Assembly (NCBI GenBank): GCA_031216445.1
Contig: CM062218.1
Coordinates: 9,409,501 to 9,473,500 of the forward strand
Reading direction: 5' to 3'
Origin: Lateolabrax maculatus
Taxonomy: Eukaryota > Chordata > Actinopteri > Acropomatiformes > Lateolabracidae
Length of the DNA: 64,000 nucleotides
The notes beneath the pieces are model-generated. The model did not search any database and was not told the DNA's origin. It was given only the letters and a program-made list of their open reading frames with translations. This document shows positions 35,852 to 47,069 of this stretch, in pieces. Positions within the stretch are counted from its first letter, which is position 1, and every line of letters begins with the position of its first letter. The position numbers and the translations under genes were made by a program.

Positions 35852-37666
35852 ATGATGAGGAGCTCTGTGGTGTTTTGCCTGGCTGTCAGCTTTGCCATGT
35901 TTGGATTTGGTAAGAAAAAAGGGGGTGAAGAAGGACTCAGTATTGCTTTCTTTAATGTTCACTCTTTCTTTTTCCCTCCTGAAAGGCACAGCCAAGTGGA
36001 GCTCAGTCAGAGAGATTAAATGTTTCATAAAGAGAAGACATAGCCTGAGGGAACATTTTGGCAGATCAGCGTGCAGTTTGCATGTTCTGCTGTTGTGTCA
36101 TGTGCTTCCAGTTCACACTATGCACAGTCAGTGATAAATATTAATTGATAATACTTTTTAGGATGTTTCAGGACATGCTGTTTGCTCTGTGCACAGCTGT
36201 GTCAAAGCTTTTTGGTTTGGTTTATTGACAAGATTGTGCTATATTTATGAAATACAACATTGCTCTGTTGGTAGGAGGATTTTGGATTTTGAACAGAGCC
36301 AACCTGACTGCTTTCCTGTTTCCACTCTTTCTAACCTGTTGCTGGCTCTAGCCTCATATTTACTGTACAGACATGACATGGTGGTGTGACTCTTTTCATG
36401 TAATCTCATATAGTCTCAAAATGTCAAACTATTCCTTTATGAAGATTTGACTCCTCCTTAATTAAAGCTTGATCTCAGACATGAACATGCTGGGATGTGG
36501 CTCAGGAGGTAGAGCACTAATTGCAATTGCAAGGTTGGTGGTTCGATCCCCAGCTACAAGCCAGCGCCAGCCAACCTTAAACCTATGCCAAATCAGATAT
36601 GTGGATCATAAAATCAGGTATCCGCTGTGGCGACCCCTAACGGGAGCTGCCGTAAGACGAAGGAGAAGAAAAAGATCTCAGACATGAACATCTCTGAGAG
36701 TACTGTATCAGTGAATTGAGGAAACTCATGATGAATTCACAAACACTTACTTCACCACTTCAGACTGAAGCAATAACCGGGATCACGTGGACTCTCGTTC
36801 CTCCAGGCCTCTCGCTGCAGTGTTACTCCTGCCCCTTTGGCTCTTCCAAAAGCTGTGAAATTCAACTAAAGTGTAACCAAAGTGAAGACAGCTGCCTCAA
36901 ACTCACCAGTGGTGGTAAGCATTGTTAAGGAAACTGTTAAAAAAAATGACATTTTGAGATCATAAAACGGAAGGTGGAAATACACCTTTTTTCTATTGAG
37001 CAAAAGTAATGGGAGTTTAACATATACTGTTATTAATTGCACTCTACTGCCATTTAAAGATACCAATGTTGCTAAAATATTTATTATCAATACTTTTTGC
37101 AAAGTGATGCTAGGTGATACACTTGATCTGACAATAACTGATAACACACAACACATTTTGATCATTTTGAGCATCACATTAATTTGTAGTAATAAAGAAG
37201 TCGTAATAATGTTGCTAAGCCACTGTGTTTGCAGGCAATAAATGCACTGAACCTTTTTGAACTTTCTCATGATTTAATTAATTTAATTTGTTCAATATGG
37301 TGTTTTTTTCCAAAGACATTATTGTATTGGTCTTTCTTTTAACTGGCATACTGTTATTGAAATGTACATTATGGGTATAGGTATCTTTTATAATAAATAA
37401 ATAAATCTATAATATAATATATATAATAAATGGTAATAATATATAAATATACATAGAAATAATGTGTAATGCTCACAAGACTAATACTGTGTCTCTCACA
37501 TTGTCTCCCCTCAGACACAACCTACACAAGTTGTATCAGTTATGCTGACTGCAGCTTTAGGTCTCTGGCCGTCAGATTTCCCGTCAGTGGCTTCACCTTC
37601 TCCTGCTGTCAGTCAAAACTCTGCAATGGCCCCAAAAAAAGTTTTTTTCAGCAACTTTTCGGTTAA
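35852..37666 (+). CDS. Secreted Ly6/uPAR-domain (three-finger fold) protein, three coding exons
   Basis: Exons: 35852-35909, 36807-36914, 37515-37666, both introns phase 1, 318 nt, 105 residues. This exon layout (signal peptide, first half, second half of one LU domain) is the standard one for vertebrate LY6 genes. Residues 1-20 (MMRSSVVFCLAVSFAMFGFG) form a signal peptide. The mature part starts near LQCYSCPFG and carries ten cysteines, ending in the diagnostic CCQSKLCNG, as expected for a full LU domain. After that Asn there are only 12 residues (GPKKSFFQQLFG) with no hydrophobic tail, so GPI anchoring is unlikely and secretion is inferred. Human LY6 genes cluster in 8q24.3 together with RECQL4 and SLC39A4, which agrees with the neighbours. 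No particular orthologue is recognised and ligand or receptor is unknown. A 5' UTR exon may end at 35370 (CAG|GTGAGT), joined to an acceptor at 35830. Confidence 0.85.
36489..36673 (+). mobile_element. tRNA-like SINE in the first intron of the Ly6-like gene
   Basis: A tRNA-like head has an A-box-type sequence GGCTCAGGAGGTAGAGC (36499-36515) and a B box GGTTCGATCC (36540-36549). The 3' part reads GCTGTGGCGACCCCTAACGG and ends in an A/G-rich AAGGAGAAGAAAAA tail. The insertion is bounded by a perfect 18-bp direct repeat, GATCTCAGACATGAACAT, at 36471-36488 and 36674-36691, the expected target-site duplication of LINE-assisted retroposition. It lies in the sense direction of the host gene, well away from both splice sites. 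Confidence 0.88.
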
Positions 37667-37783
37667 GAAATGAAAAAGAAGAAGAAAAATACAGTCTCAA
37701 GTCCTGATTTTGGTGTGTTGATTATTCCATGTAGCACTTGCAATAATTGTTGTAGCACTTCGGAAAACTTTTAAACTCTCAAC

Positions 37784-37789
37784 AATAAA
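37784..37789 (+). terminator. Polyadenylation signal of the Ly6-like gene
   Basis: AATAAA occurs 118 bases after the stop codon within CTCAACAATAAAGTCTTAAT, giving a short 3' UTR. Confidence 0.7.
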
Positions 37790-37809
37790 GTCTTAATAAA
37801 AATATGCGC

Positions 37810-38455
37810 ACTCACCTTGCTGGGTCCACAAAGCTCTACAGTCACTGTTAACAAAGAGGTAGTGTACTTTTCTACATTTATCCACACCAGAAAAATTCAT
37901 CTCATCCACAAATTTTTGCCTTCTAAAAGTCTTATTTTCTAAAAACATTACAATGTAAATCAACTTTGTTCAAGATTTCTTTACAGTGTCATTTATCTTG
38001 ATTCTAACATTGCAATTTGTGTAAAGTTCTTGATACAAGCTGATTTGTACTTGAACAAGGTTGAAGTAATAGTACCACTTTCTAATAAGGCTTTGTAGAG
38101 TTTAAGTTTTTGACATTAGATTTATTGACTCAAGGCCATTATTGCATGCATGCAGTACAAACAAATTATACAGTACAATACAATTATAACAAAACAATGG
38201 CACCAAGTACAACATAAACTACTTAAAACACGGTAGAACATTCTTCAACAATGCATCTAATTAACATATAACTTTTGGCTCACCTGATTGTAATAACAAA
38301 CGGCTTCATGGTTAATAAATCATTTACTACTGGTTTATAGGTCTATTTTAAGACATCAATAAGAATGCGTTTTGGGTTGCCAGGCAGTGAAAAATCCCTT
38401 TTGTTAGGTTTAGTATTAGGCCAATATTGTTGGGATCACATTATGACTTTTCTTA
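37810..38455. other. AT-rich spacer
   Basis: No frame, repeat family or structured RNA could be supported here. Confidence 0.4.
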
Positions 38456-38457
38456 CT

Positions 38458-38488
<31 letters not shown>

Positions 38489-38491
38489 GGG
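38456..38491. repeat. Poly-T followed by a run of about 24 G
   Basis: An unbroken T-run passes straight into an uninterrupted G-run (about 38468-38491), followed by GCTGGCTGGG. Such a run can form G-quadruplex structures and is prone to length errors in sequencing. Confidence 0.9.
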
Positions 38492-38669
38492 CTGGCTGGG
38501 ATCAATGAACCTCAAACTCAAATGAACTCATCGAGTACTTCAGATTTGTTTGTTTTTTGGACCAACCACAAACAACAAAACTTGAACAATGTCAACCTTT
38601 GATGGTGACTCAAGGTAACCAGCCAATTTTTCTATTTCTTTTGTTAGCCATTACTATTTTCTTTCTCAA

Positions 38670-38686
38670 ACACACACACACACACC

Positions 38687-38741
<55 letters not shown>
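38670..38741. repeat. (CA)n microsatellite
   Basis: About 35 CA units with one CCCC interruption near 38685. The His/Thr-rich reading frame across it is an artefact. Confidence 0.95.
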
Positions 38742-38744
<3 letters not shown>

Positions 38745-38859
38745 TTTAAAGAAAAAGAGCAGATTTCAGGTCATTCCTGCAAAACTTAGGCTGATGTTGT
38801 ACTTTCTATTTGCCAACAATAGGCTTACTCTTATAAATATCACTGTTCCATAATGAATG

Positions 38860-39816
38860 CATTTTCTTTTTTAGTTCTCTCTATTTGATCCTCTGCTGGA
38901 CTTTTTTCTGGGCTCAATAATCAATAATAGAGAAGAGTCAGTCGATAAAACGCAGATTTTGCAATGTGTCTTTTAAACAGACATATTTACCTTGGGAAGA
39001 GAAAGAATAGAAGTTTTTAGTAATTTGCTGCACATCTTCAGGTGCACACCAAATGTTTGTTTGATAGTTCAAGGATGCTTTTCAGCTAAAACAATGATGT
39101 GGCATTCATTAATCCACATTTGCTGTTTTAGGCATCCGTAACATCGATAATGATTGTGAGAAAGTAGTGAGAAAACATATTTTTGATGATGCAATGTGAC
39201 ACTTTTCATTCATATTGGACAGTAAACAGTGGGAGAAGACTGAGAAAGAGGGAGAGACGAAGGAAAACAGACCCTGTAGACAGACAGGTGTCTCAGTGGG
39301 CTGCAGCACACACCGTGTCCACTCAGTGCCGTGTGTGATGGCTGGATTTAAACCTATGATGTCAAAAGCTCTCAGTAAACCTGCTGGAGCACAACAACTG
39401 CCTGAGAACAGTCTGAATAAGTCCACGACCACACAAATGTCTGCTGCTGCCCTTCAGTGATAATTAAGATCACTTTGGGTTTCTAAACTAGCCGCCGTAT
39501 TCCCCTACAGCCGATTATAGAATAATGTGGTGAGGACAGAATGTGTGTGCGTGTGTTTCTGCAGCAGTGAGTAAGTAGAATGTCTTAATTTGTTGACTTT
39601 AATTAAAAGAAGGACAACATCTGTTCCCCGAAACAATGTGTGTAAGTGTGTGTGTGTGTGTGTGTTTGTCTGTGTTATTCTGTCCTCAGAAAATAAGATT
39701 AAGTGAGGACATTTATTCTCAACAAAATACAGATTATTTCAAGTTAGAAAGTCAAGATTTATTAGGAATCATTACACGCCAATGTGCGTCAAAGCAAGGG
39801 ACGCTATTGTATGCAC

Positions 39817-39848
<32 letters not shown>

Positions 39849-39963
39849 AGAGTATGCTACAACCCTCTCCAGGTGGCTAGATAATTAAAAACATTTCTCA
39901 CACTTGATTTTACATCGAAATCTCAATGCTAACATCTGGCCGAGCAAGGGAGGAAACGACCAG

Positions 39964-39998
<35 letters not shown>

Positions 39999-40670
39999 TA
40001 TGACAAAGAGAGACTAAAATGAGCTGTTTTCAGTGGAATCAGTGATCTTTTGGTTATGTAATCAGAATATAACGGAGATTAATAAACAAGATCCGTACTA
40101 AAAAGTGCGGTGGCCCTGAGAGCTCAATGCACTGCAACTAAAGAAAACACATGCAAATACAAAAGAAAATCACATTAACATTTTCACCAAATTGACATGT
40201 GGAGCATAAAAAAAAAAAACATTCTGCAAAAACAGAAAACACAAGTAAAAGCAGAAACGCTGCAAGTTGCAAAGTTTCAGAACAAAAGAAGTTCCCAAGG
40301 GACACTAAAAATTTATGTTGTCTAATTAGATGTTGCCATATTTTGTGAATGAAGTTACATAATCCATGACTTAGCATTATACAGACTGTGTTAGCCTGCA
40401 TACTAAATACTATACTATCTGCAACAGAATTCATACAAAAATATAAATCATACAAACAATTATTACTAAACCTAAATCTATAGCTTATTTTCCAGTACTA
40501 TTACTGGGTGGCATCTACAATGCGTTTTTTTGTTTGTTTTTTTACATCTAAGTTTTTATGGTCTTTAATGAAAAGATTAGTCCATGGCAGCAGGAAAAGC
40601 TTCATCTAATTTCAGGTTTACAGATGTAGTATTATAAAAATGATAAAACAGATAAGACATGTTGGCATAT
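38860..40670. other. Gene-free stretch with three GT microsatellites
   Basis: GT tracts at 39647-39664, 39823-39848 and 39965-39991. The spacers show no exon-like segment that I can support. Confidence 0.5.
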
Positions 40671-40674
40671 GTGC

Positions 40675-41000
40675 TTGAATTAATCAAAGGTTTTTTTTTT
40701 AAGATACGTTTTGAGAAGTGATTTAAAAGATGTCCGTGATTCTGCAAGCCTCAGATCCTTGTGCAGGGAGTGCCAGAGCTGAGGGGCCTTGACTGCAAAA
40801 GGCCGGTCACCTTTAGTCTTGAGCCAGGACTCAGGAACAGCCAGCAGGGCCCTGCCCGAGGATCTGAGGCTGTGATCTGGCACAGATCAATTCTAAAACT
40901 GGCTGGTAACCAGTGAAGACTGACATGATCTTCTCTTGTAGTATTTGTTAAAAGCTGCGTTTTGTTCCAGCTGAAGGCGTGAGATCAACCCTGAATACAC
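40675..41000 (-). mobile_element. LINE 3' fragment (end of ORF2)
   Basis: The - strand from about 40950 reads LHWLPASFRIDL, then across a frameshift the continuous segment 40883-40680 reads SLRSSGRALLAVPESWLKTK, GDRPFAVKAPQLWHSLHKDL and SFKSLLKTYLKK. This is the characteristic C-terminal tail of fish L2/CR1-type reverse-transcriptase ORFs (LRSS..LL.VP ... AFS..AP.LWNSLP ... FKS.LKTYLF). Only the end of the element is present, consistent with 5' truncation. Confidence 0.85.
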
Positions 41001-41004
41001 TTAC

Positions 41005-43070
41005 ATTGTAATTACATCATAGGAAAGAAGCACATCTACACGTTCTTTCAGATCTGGAGCTTTAGCTATTTTCCATAACGGAAATAAATTCTGGAGGCTG
41101 TGATCATACCCACAATAATAACAGAAAATACACATCTTGATTGATTTGGTAGTGAGATCTGTCCCCTAACAAACAGACAGCAGGAGTTAAGCGATTGTTA
41201 AACCAAACCAAAGACTCAGGACTTCCATTACTATTTTTGGATTTCTTAATGAGTTTCACTCTGTGGAGGCTTACTGGGGGATGATAATATCTATATACTG
41301 TCTCATATTGTGTTATATTTTTAAGTATTCATCACATTCAGTCAAGATAGTCAGCCATTTTCTTATGTTCTAATTTTCTTCCCAGATCTTTCTGCTATAA
41401 CATTTTCATTAATGTTTCAGCAAATAAACAACAGCTTCTAATTACTGGTTAGTTGGCTGGTTGTTGGTTCATCTGCTTGTCACAGGTACAAGTGTATTTA
41501 CATGCCTCTGTGAAGATTGAAGAATATATTTCAGAAACAATGAGGAAAAAAAACAGGGGAAAAATGCTGTCCTAGCCTGTCTGATCAGCCTGTAAGTCTG
41601 ACAGGGAGGCGAGCTTCCTGCTTCAGAGTCGAATGCATTTCACAGACGAACCAGCAGTATGACACCGAAGGAAAAAACAACAGCTGACACGTTGTAAAGC
41701 CTTTGTTCGAGCTCTAAAATATATACAGAGCTGGATTTGAAGCCTAAAGCAACACATGTGAGTGTTTTAGCTGAGATCCATAAACAGCAAGAATATCAGC
41801 TGCTTTCTGAAATGTAGAAGCCTGTTTTTAATTAACAGCAGATGTTATTTGGGTGTTGAAACAAGAAGATGCCTCAGCGAATAATTGAAGTTTAACATTT
41901 TTGAGAAGTGTTCTTGTTCAGAGTGTGTGACGCCCCAGGAGCTTTCTGTTCCTCTGCCCTCTTCTTATTCTCTCACTCTTGAGTCTGAAGATAGTTATTT
42001 AGACATAAACCTGCTTTTTAGATATAAAAGACTAATGATTTTCAGTATCGTGAGATGTGTTGGAGTTTTGTCTGTTGGCATGTGCACTGGCTTAAGAAAA
42101 AGAGATGTCAGTCCTCCCACTGCTCACTGTTTTTGTCATTAATGCAACAAATTAAACTCAATTTTATAGCAGCACTTCCTCTAAAAAATACACTTGTGTG
42201 TGTACTTTCTTATTTCATATAGTGTCTAAAACTGTTTGTGTGTTTGGTCCCAGTTTGTTTTTCTTGTTTTGTGTTTTTTTCCATCAATATGTCATTCATA
42301 TAATCTATTTTACATTTAACAGAAAACAGCTCCAGATTTAAAAAAAAATAAATGTATTTTGTTTCCTAATGAGTCATGTTACACATAACAATCAGCATTG
42401 TAACATGTAACAGGTAAGGTTGTTTGTGGGTTTAGATTAGCACTCTCTAGATTAGCGCTGAATTTAACACACAGACATGAGTGGTTTTAATCTTAGTTAC
42501 CCTAAACGTTTAATTATTCCATTAAATAACATCAGCAAGTTGCTTTCCTTCTTTTGTCCTAAATTTCTTTGTTGCAGCATGTATCTTGATAATTTATTTT
42601 TCTTGTACAGCTTCACTAAGAAAAGCACATAAGCTGCATGGATACACACTTCTTTCTTATGTTTACTACTATTAGACTATACAGTGTGGCATATGTCAAC
42701 AGGCTGTAAAACTGTTCCTGGTAATAAAAGACACGCAGCAAAGCCACAGGTTCCCTACCTGTGCAGACCTACAATGAGCTTTACTGTTCCTCTTAATAGT
42801 CTCGTACGACTGGTTTGTAACTGTGTCATTCTGGTAATCAAAGCAGCAACTGGTTTTTTTTCTCTCCCTGTTGCTGTTGCACTGTTGCACAGCATACTAT
42901 TGCCATGGAAACCAGACCTGTGGTAGGATTTATATAATTTTTTTTTGTATTTTTTTTATATATAATCTCCTCTAATCCTGGACCAATTAGTTTCAGACCA
43001 GGACAGAGAGGAAGAGCGTCTCTCCCTCTCTTCTTCCCTTGATGATTTTCTTTTTGTCTTCCTCATCTCT
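41005..43070. other. AT-rich gene-free stretch
   Basis: No frame with family resemblance, no paired splice sites in a plausible frame, and no recognised repeat. Confidence 0.4.

Positions 43071-43075
<5 letters not shown>

Positions 43076-43117
<42 letters not shown>
43076..43117. repeat. (CT)n microsatellite
   Basis: Twenty-one CT units within a broader pyrimidine-rich stretch (43015-43140). It generates Ser/Leu- and Arg/Glu-repeat reading frames on the two strands that are not genes. Confidence 0.95.
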
Positions 43118-43134
<17 letters not shown>

Positions 43135-43724
43135 GTCCGGCTAAATCTGTCTTCATTCCTTAAATCTTTCTACGTTTTTCTCCGGCTTGTTTTTGCACAA
43201 CAACTGCTGCACATACACACGCACACATGGACACTCATACACCAGATCATCCCACATTAATTTCACTTCCTATTAATCCAATTAGTTCTAAGAAATTGTT
43301 GTTTTTGCTTCATCTGTTCTCTCCTCTCATCCCTCTTCTTCGTGTCCTCTTTTTAGTCCGTTCTTGGTTTCTCTGGAAAAGCCCACTACTACCACTTCTA
43401 ATAAATCTTTAATACTAACAAAAACTACAGCAATTAAACTGTGTGCATGGTTTTCACCCTCACCAACGGATCAAGTTGCGTGGATTTAAAAAACAAAAAA
43501 AGTCCATTCTTTCGTCTCTCTGTCTCTTGCTTTTCCCTCTCTTGGGGGCCTTCAGGCATGTGTGTGTCAGAGATCCCGTGGGGTGTGTGTCTCCTGGGTA
43601 TCTGCTACATGCACACACTGGGAGGACACAACACACAAACACACTCATTGTCCCAGTCGGCGGTATATGGGGGAGAGAGAAGCACGATGGGAGTATAAGG
43701 AGAAAAGATTATACCTCTGGGGCT

Positions 43725-43725
<1 letters not shown>

Positions 43726-43780
<55 letters not shown>
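43726..43780. repeat. (CA)n microsatellite
   Basis: About 27 CA units followed by TACAGAAACACACACAC. The surrounding reading frames have no recognisable product. Confidence 0.95.
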
Positions 43781-43784
<4 letters not shown>

Positions 43785-43799
43785 GAAACACACACACTG

Positions 43800-45501
43800 A
43801 ACTCACAGACAAATGCACGCAAACACAGCAAACCCTGAACTTTGAACAGTGAGGTTAAATTATTGCTCTGTAGTGTCACACTACAGCACTACAAGTAACT
43901 GAAAAGTTTCATACCAATACATTAGCATAAAGTTGAAACTGACTCAAGGTTTTGAAAGTTTATTCATGCAAAAGTCATTCAAAATGCTGGTGTAATGTCA
44001 ATTATGAGTTTCAGTATGGTACTTCTTCTTCAAAACAACCTCTGCATTTTCTGAGGGGACACTAGAAGAACCAAGTTGGAAGAGTTATATCTAGTAGCCA
44101 GCATTCCTCAAGTAAAAGTTGTTTTTGCAGAGTGAAATAGTTGCTATGTCAACTCTTGGATGGACATGAAACTTTTTTAAAAAATGTCAGATTAAGTAGG
44201 GGCAGTTTTGTAGAAACCACAGAGTTTAATATTCTGTCGTCTGCCCTGATAAAGGAGCCTTGAGTTTAGAGGATGAGGTCTAGATCACTTCCTTTTTTTG
44301 AAGTCTAGGTCGATTCAGAAAATATGGTGTAAGTATTTTTTCTGGAGTGTAGCACCAATCTCAATCTGTGTCCCAAATCCATGCTACATAGGCCTACTAC
44401 TTTTATACAGCGTGCACTACATATAAAGAGTCATAGTATTCTGTTTTAGTAGTTACTATACAAAAATATGAACATACTATTTTAGACTAACAGGAACAAT
44501 ACATGTGACTTTGGAATGCTTCTGCCACTTAAACTTCACAAACAGACATCCACATTTTTTTCCTGAGATTTAATACTTATTTTTTGTTTTGGAGCTGTTT
44601 AACCACCACCCATGATTTTTTTTTCCAGCTGTGAGCTGCTCCTCCATTTCCTTTGTGCATTGCACTATCGGAGAATCATGTCCATCAACAGCATACTCAA
44701 CAACCGATAGTCTGCATGCTGTCTGATTTGAATTTACTTAATTTAATCACTTTTCTAGTGTAAGCACACAATATACTAAAAAGGCTTATGTGTAATGTAG
44801 TATTTTGTTCCATTCAGCATGGCAAACTGACAGAAAAACATTTATAGAAAATGGCGATAATATAACACTACAGTACTATCCAGGAAACTCTCTTGCTTGT
44901 GCTGACGGTTCTGTCAGTATTGTATGAATACTTTTAGTATACAATTACACAGGATTAATATGTAGGTGCATTACTGGCCATGCCTCAGTAGCAGATAAAT
45001 TGTTGATTATAAGAAAATATCTTGAGGAAACTATGTTTCTGTGTCGAGCGACACATGTCTTTACAGCAGGAAAAATACTTGAATAAGTCAGCAGCTGGGC
45101 CCACATCCGTCCTCTATTAGCCACACACTGAGTATTACTGTTCAATAACAGCAAGACTCATTGTGGGTGTCTCTTACATATACATCTGCAGGCAGTTTAA
45201 ATAATTCCCTACTAGTTTCTAACCAGTGAGTGTTGGAAATCTGGCTGGCAATTTAGATGGAAAGAATTACTGATTTAAAAAAATGTTTTTTAATTGTTTT
45301 GGTTAACAGAAAGCCCTCAAAATACAACTTGCCAACATACATGTAAAATTCACATGATCTCTCCTTCTTTCTCTCTCTCTCTCTCTCTTTGTATGTCTCT
45401 CACACACAGACTGATTTCCTCTTTGTCTTGGTGATATGTAATGACCACTCAAGCATGGAGGGCCAAAAGAGCTGAGAGGTCAAGAGTGAAAAGGGGCAGG
45501 G

Positions 45502-45536
<35 letters not shown>

Positions 45537-46860
45537 CTCAGATGATAGATTTCCCTTAGTGAGAACAACTCGTCAGAACACACCACACACACTTAAATCC
45601 ACAGAGGACATCAGTGTGCTTGCTGACATATCTGACAGCATTATCAGCACTGAACTCAGATCAACTCTCATGTTGAATTGTTGCAGGAGTCGTACCAACT
45701 GAACCGTGAGACAACATGTCATGTTTGTTGGTGAAACTGCAGCCAGACGCTGTCACACTCACTGTCGTTAGATTTCAGGACAGAGAAGTGATGAAATATG
45801 CTGCATGGTCTTCAACAAAAGTTTCATCAACATAAGACGTTGCTGTAGATTAACTTCCCATACACGCGTTAGAGACGTTCATTCAGTGAAGATGTCCCGT
45901 TATAAGAATCTTTATTGAGGATCACAATGTAATACAGCCATGCATGATACTGTACATTGTAGTATCTAACTGAGAAGAAAGAATTACCCCTAAAATAACC
46001 AAATAACCTTCCAAAATGCAAGAATCACTCTTATTCTTAAATATACGTGGATCAAATCTTTTCAATCTGTGCAAATAAAGGTTTACATATAACTCAAAAT
46101 AAATAAAAAATAAATAAAATTTAATGCAACGTCCATAATTAATACCTTTAATAGCAGTGAAACTTGGTGCCAATGTATTATAAAATGCCCTATACAAGAG
46201 GAAACAGTGAGTTTTAGAGTTTTTCACATTTTTCCCTCAACAACTAAATTATTTTGTGTATTTCATTACATGACTTGTATATTCCTGCTTATCAGCAAAC
46301 ATTGATTGAGTTTAGACATAGAGCTACTACTTCATAGTCATCAGAATTTTTTTGTTTTTTTTGTTGACAAAATCCAGCAGTTCACACACGCTGTCGTGCC
46401 AGTAGGACACAGGTTTAGTGTTACTTGTTATTCATGTATCTAGTTTTACCTTTTTCTGTACCATGTTTGTTCACATACATGCATTTATCAGATCAAAGGT
46501 ACAATGTTTTTTACAACTTCGATACAAGAATAGAACAAAGCAGCTGTGAGTGACGGTCTCTAAAGACATATAAGAAAATTGTTTTTCAGTTGTGCATGAC
46601 AACAAAGGAAAAGACAGCGAGGTGACGTCCTGGAGTGGCACAGACACACACACCCACACTCCCAGCCGACTCTGGTCCCCATATGGACCCTCTCCTGAGA
46701 GAAAAAGCTATCAGGGAGGCGTGTATGTGTGTTTTTTATGACGTGAGTGTGTGTGTGTGTGAGCAGAAGAGAGGCCAGTGCACCAGTCTGGAAATAGGGG
46801 ACACATTAATCTTATTTGTCATAACCTGTCCCTTGAGACGCCCGGACCCCCCTGTCCCCA
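43800..46860. other. Gene-free stretch with a possible MITE relic
   Basis: About 44360-44500 and 44690-44945 carry repeated CTACT/AGTAG/AGTATA motifs (TCCCAAATCCATGCTACATA at the left; TGTAGTATTTTGTTCCATTC on the right) suggesting a decayed non-autonomous DNA transposon. A GT tract lies at 45504-45533. About 45903-45925 contains TCTTTATTGAGGATC, which would be a - strand polyadenylation signal, but no upstream - strand exon is recognisable. Confidence 0.3.
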
Positions 46861-46865
46861 TATCC

Positions 46866-46876
46866 ACCCACCCACC

Positions 46877-46917
<41 letters not shown>

Positions 46918-47026
46918 ACCCCCTCCTGTGTGCTATCGGTATCTGCGACGGACAGAGAGAGTGAGGCTAATTACATGTGAGAGTTAAGACGGTGGAAACA
47001 AGACAAAGACACGGCTGCTGCTGCTG

Positions 47027-47063
<37 letters not shown>
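46866..47063. repeat. Simple-repeat cluster: (CCCA)n, (CA)n, (GCT)5, (GT)n
   Basis: (CCCA)5 at 46866-46886 runs into CA repeats to 46914. After 100 unique bases, (GCT)5 at 47014-47029 runs into GT repeats to 47063. Confidence 0.9.
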
Positions 47064-47065
<2 letters not shown>

Positions 47066-47069
47066 CACG

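Noticed and set aside
36499..36549. tRNA gene
   Set aside because: A-box and B-box text are present but the element has a SINE body, an A-rich tail and a target-site duplication, so it is a retroposon and not a functional tRNA.
45922..46227. 101-residue - strand frame with a possible downstream AATAAA
   Set aside because: No family resemblance, no splice partners and an AT-rich composition; insufficient to call a gene or retrocopy.
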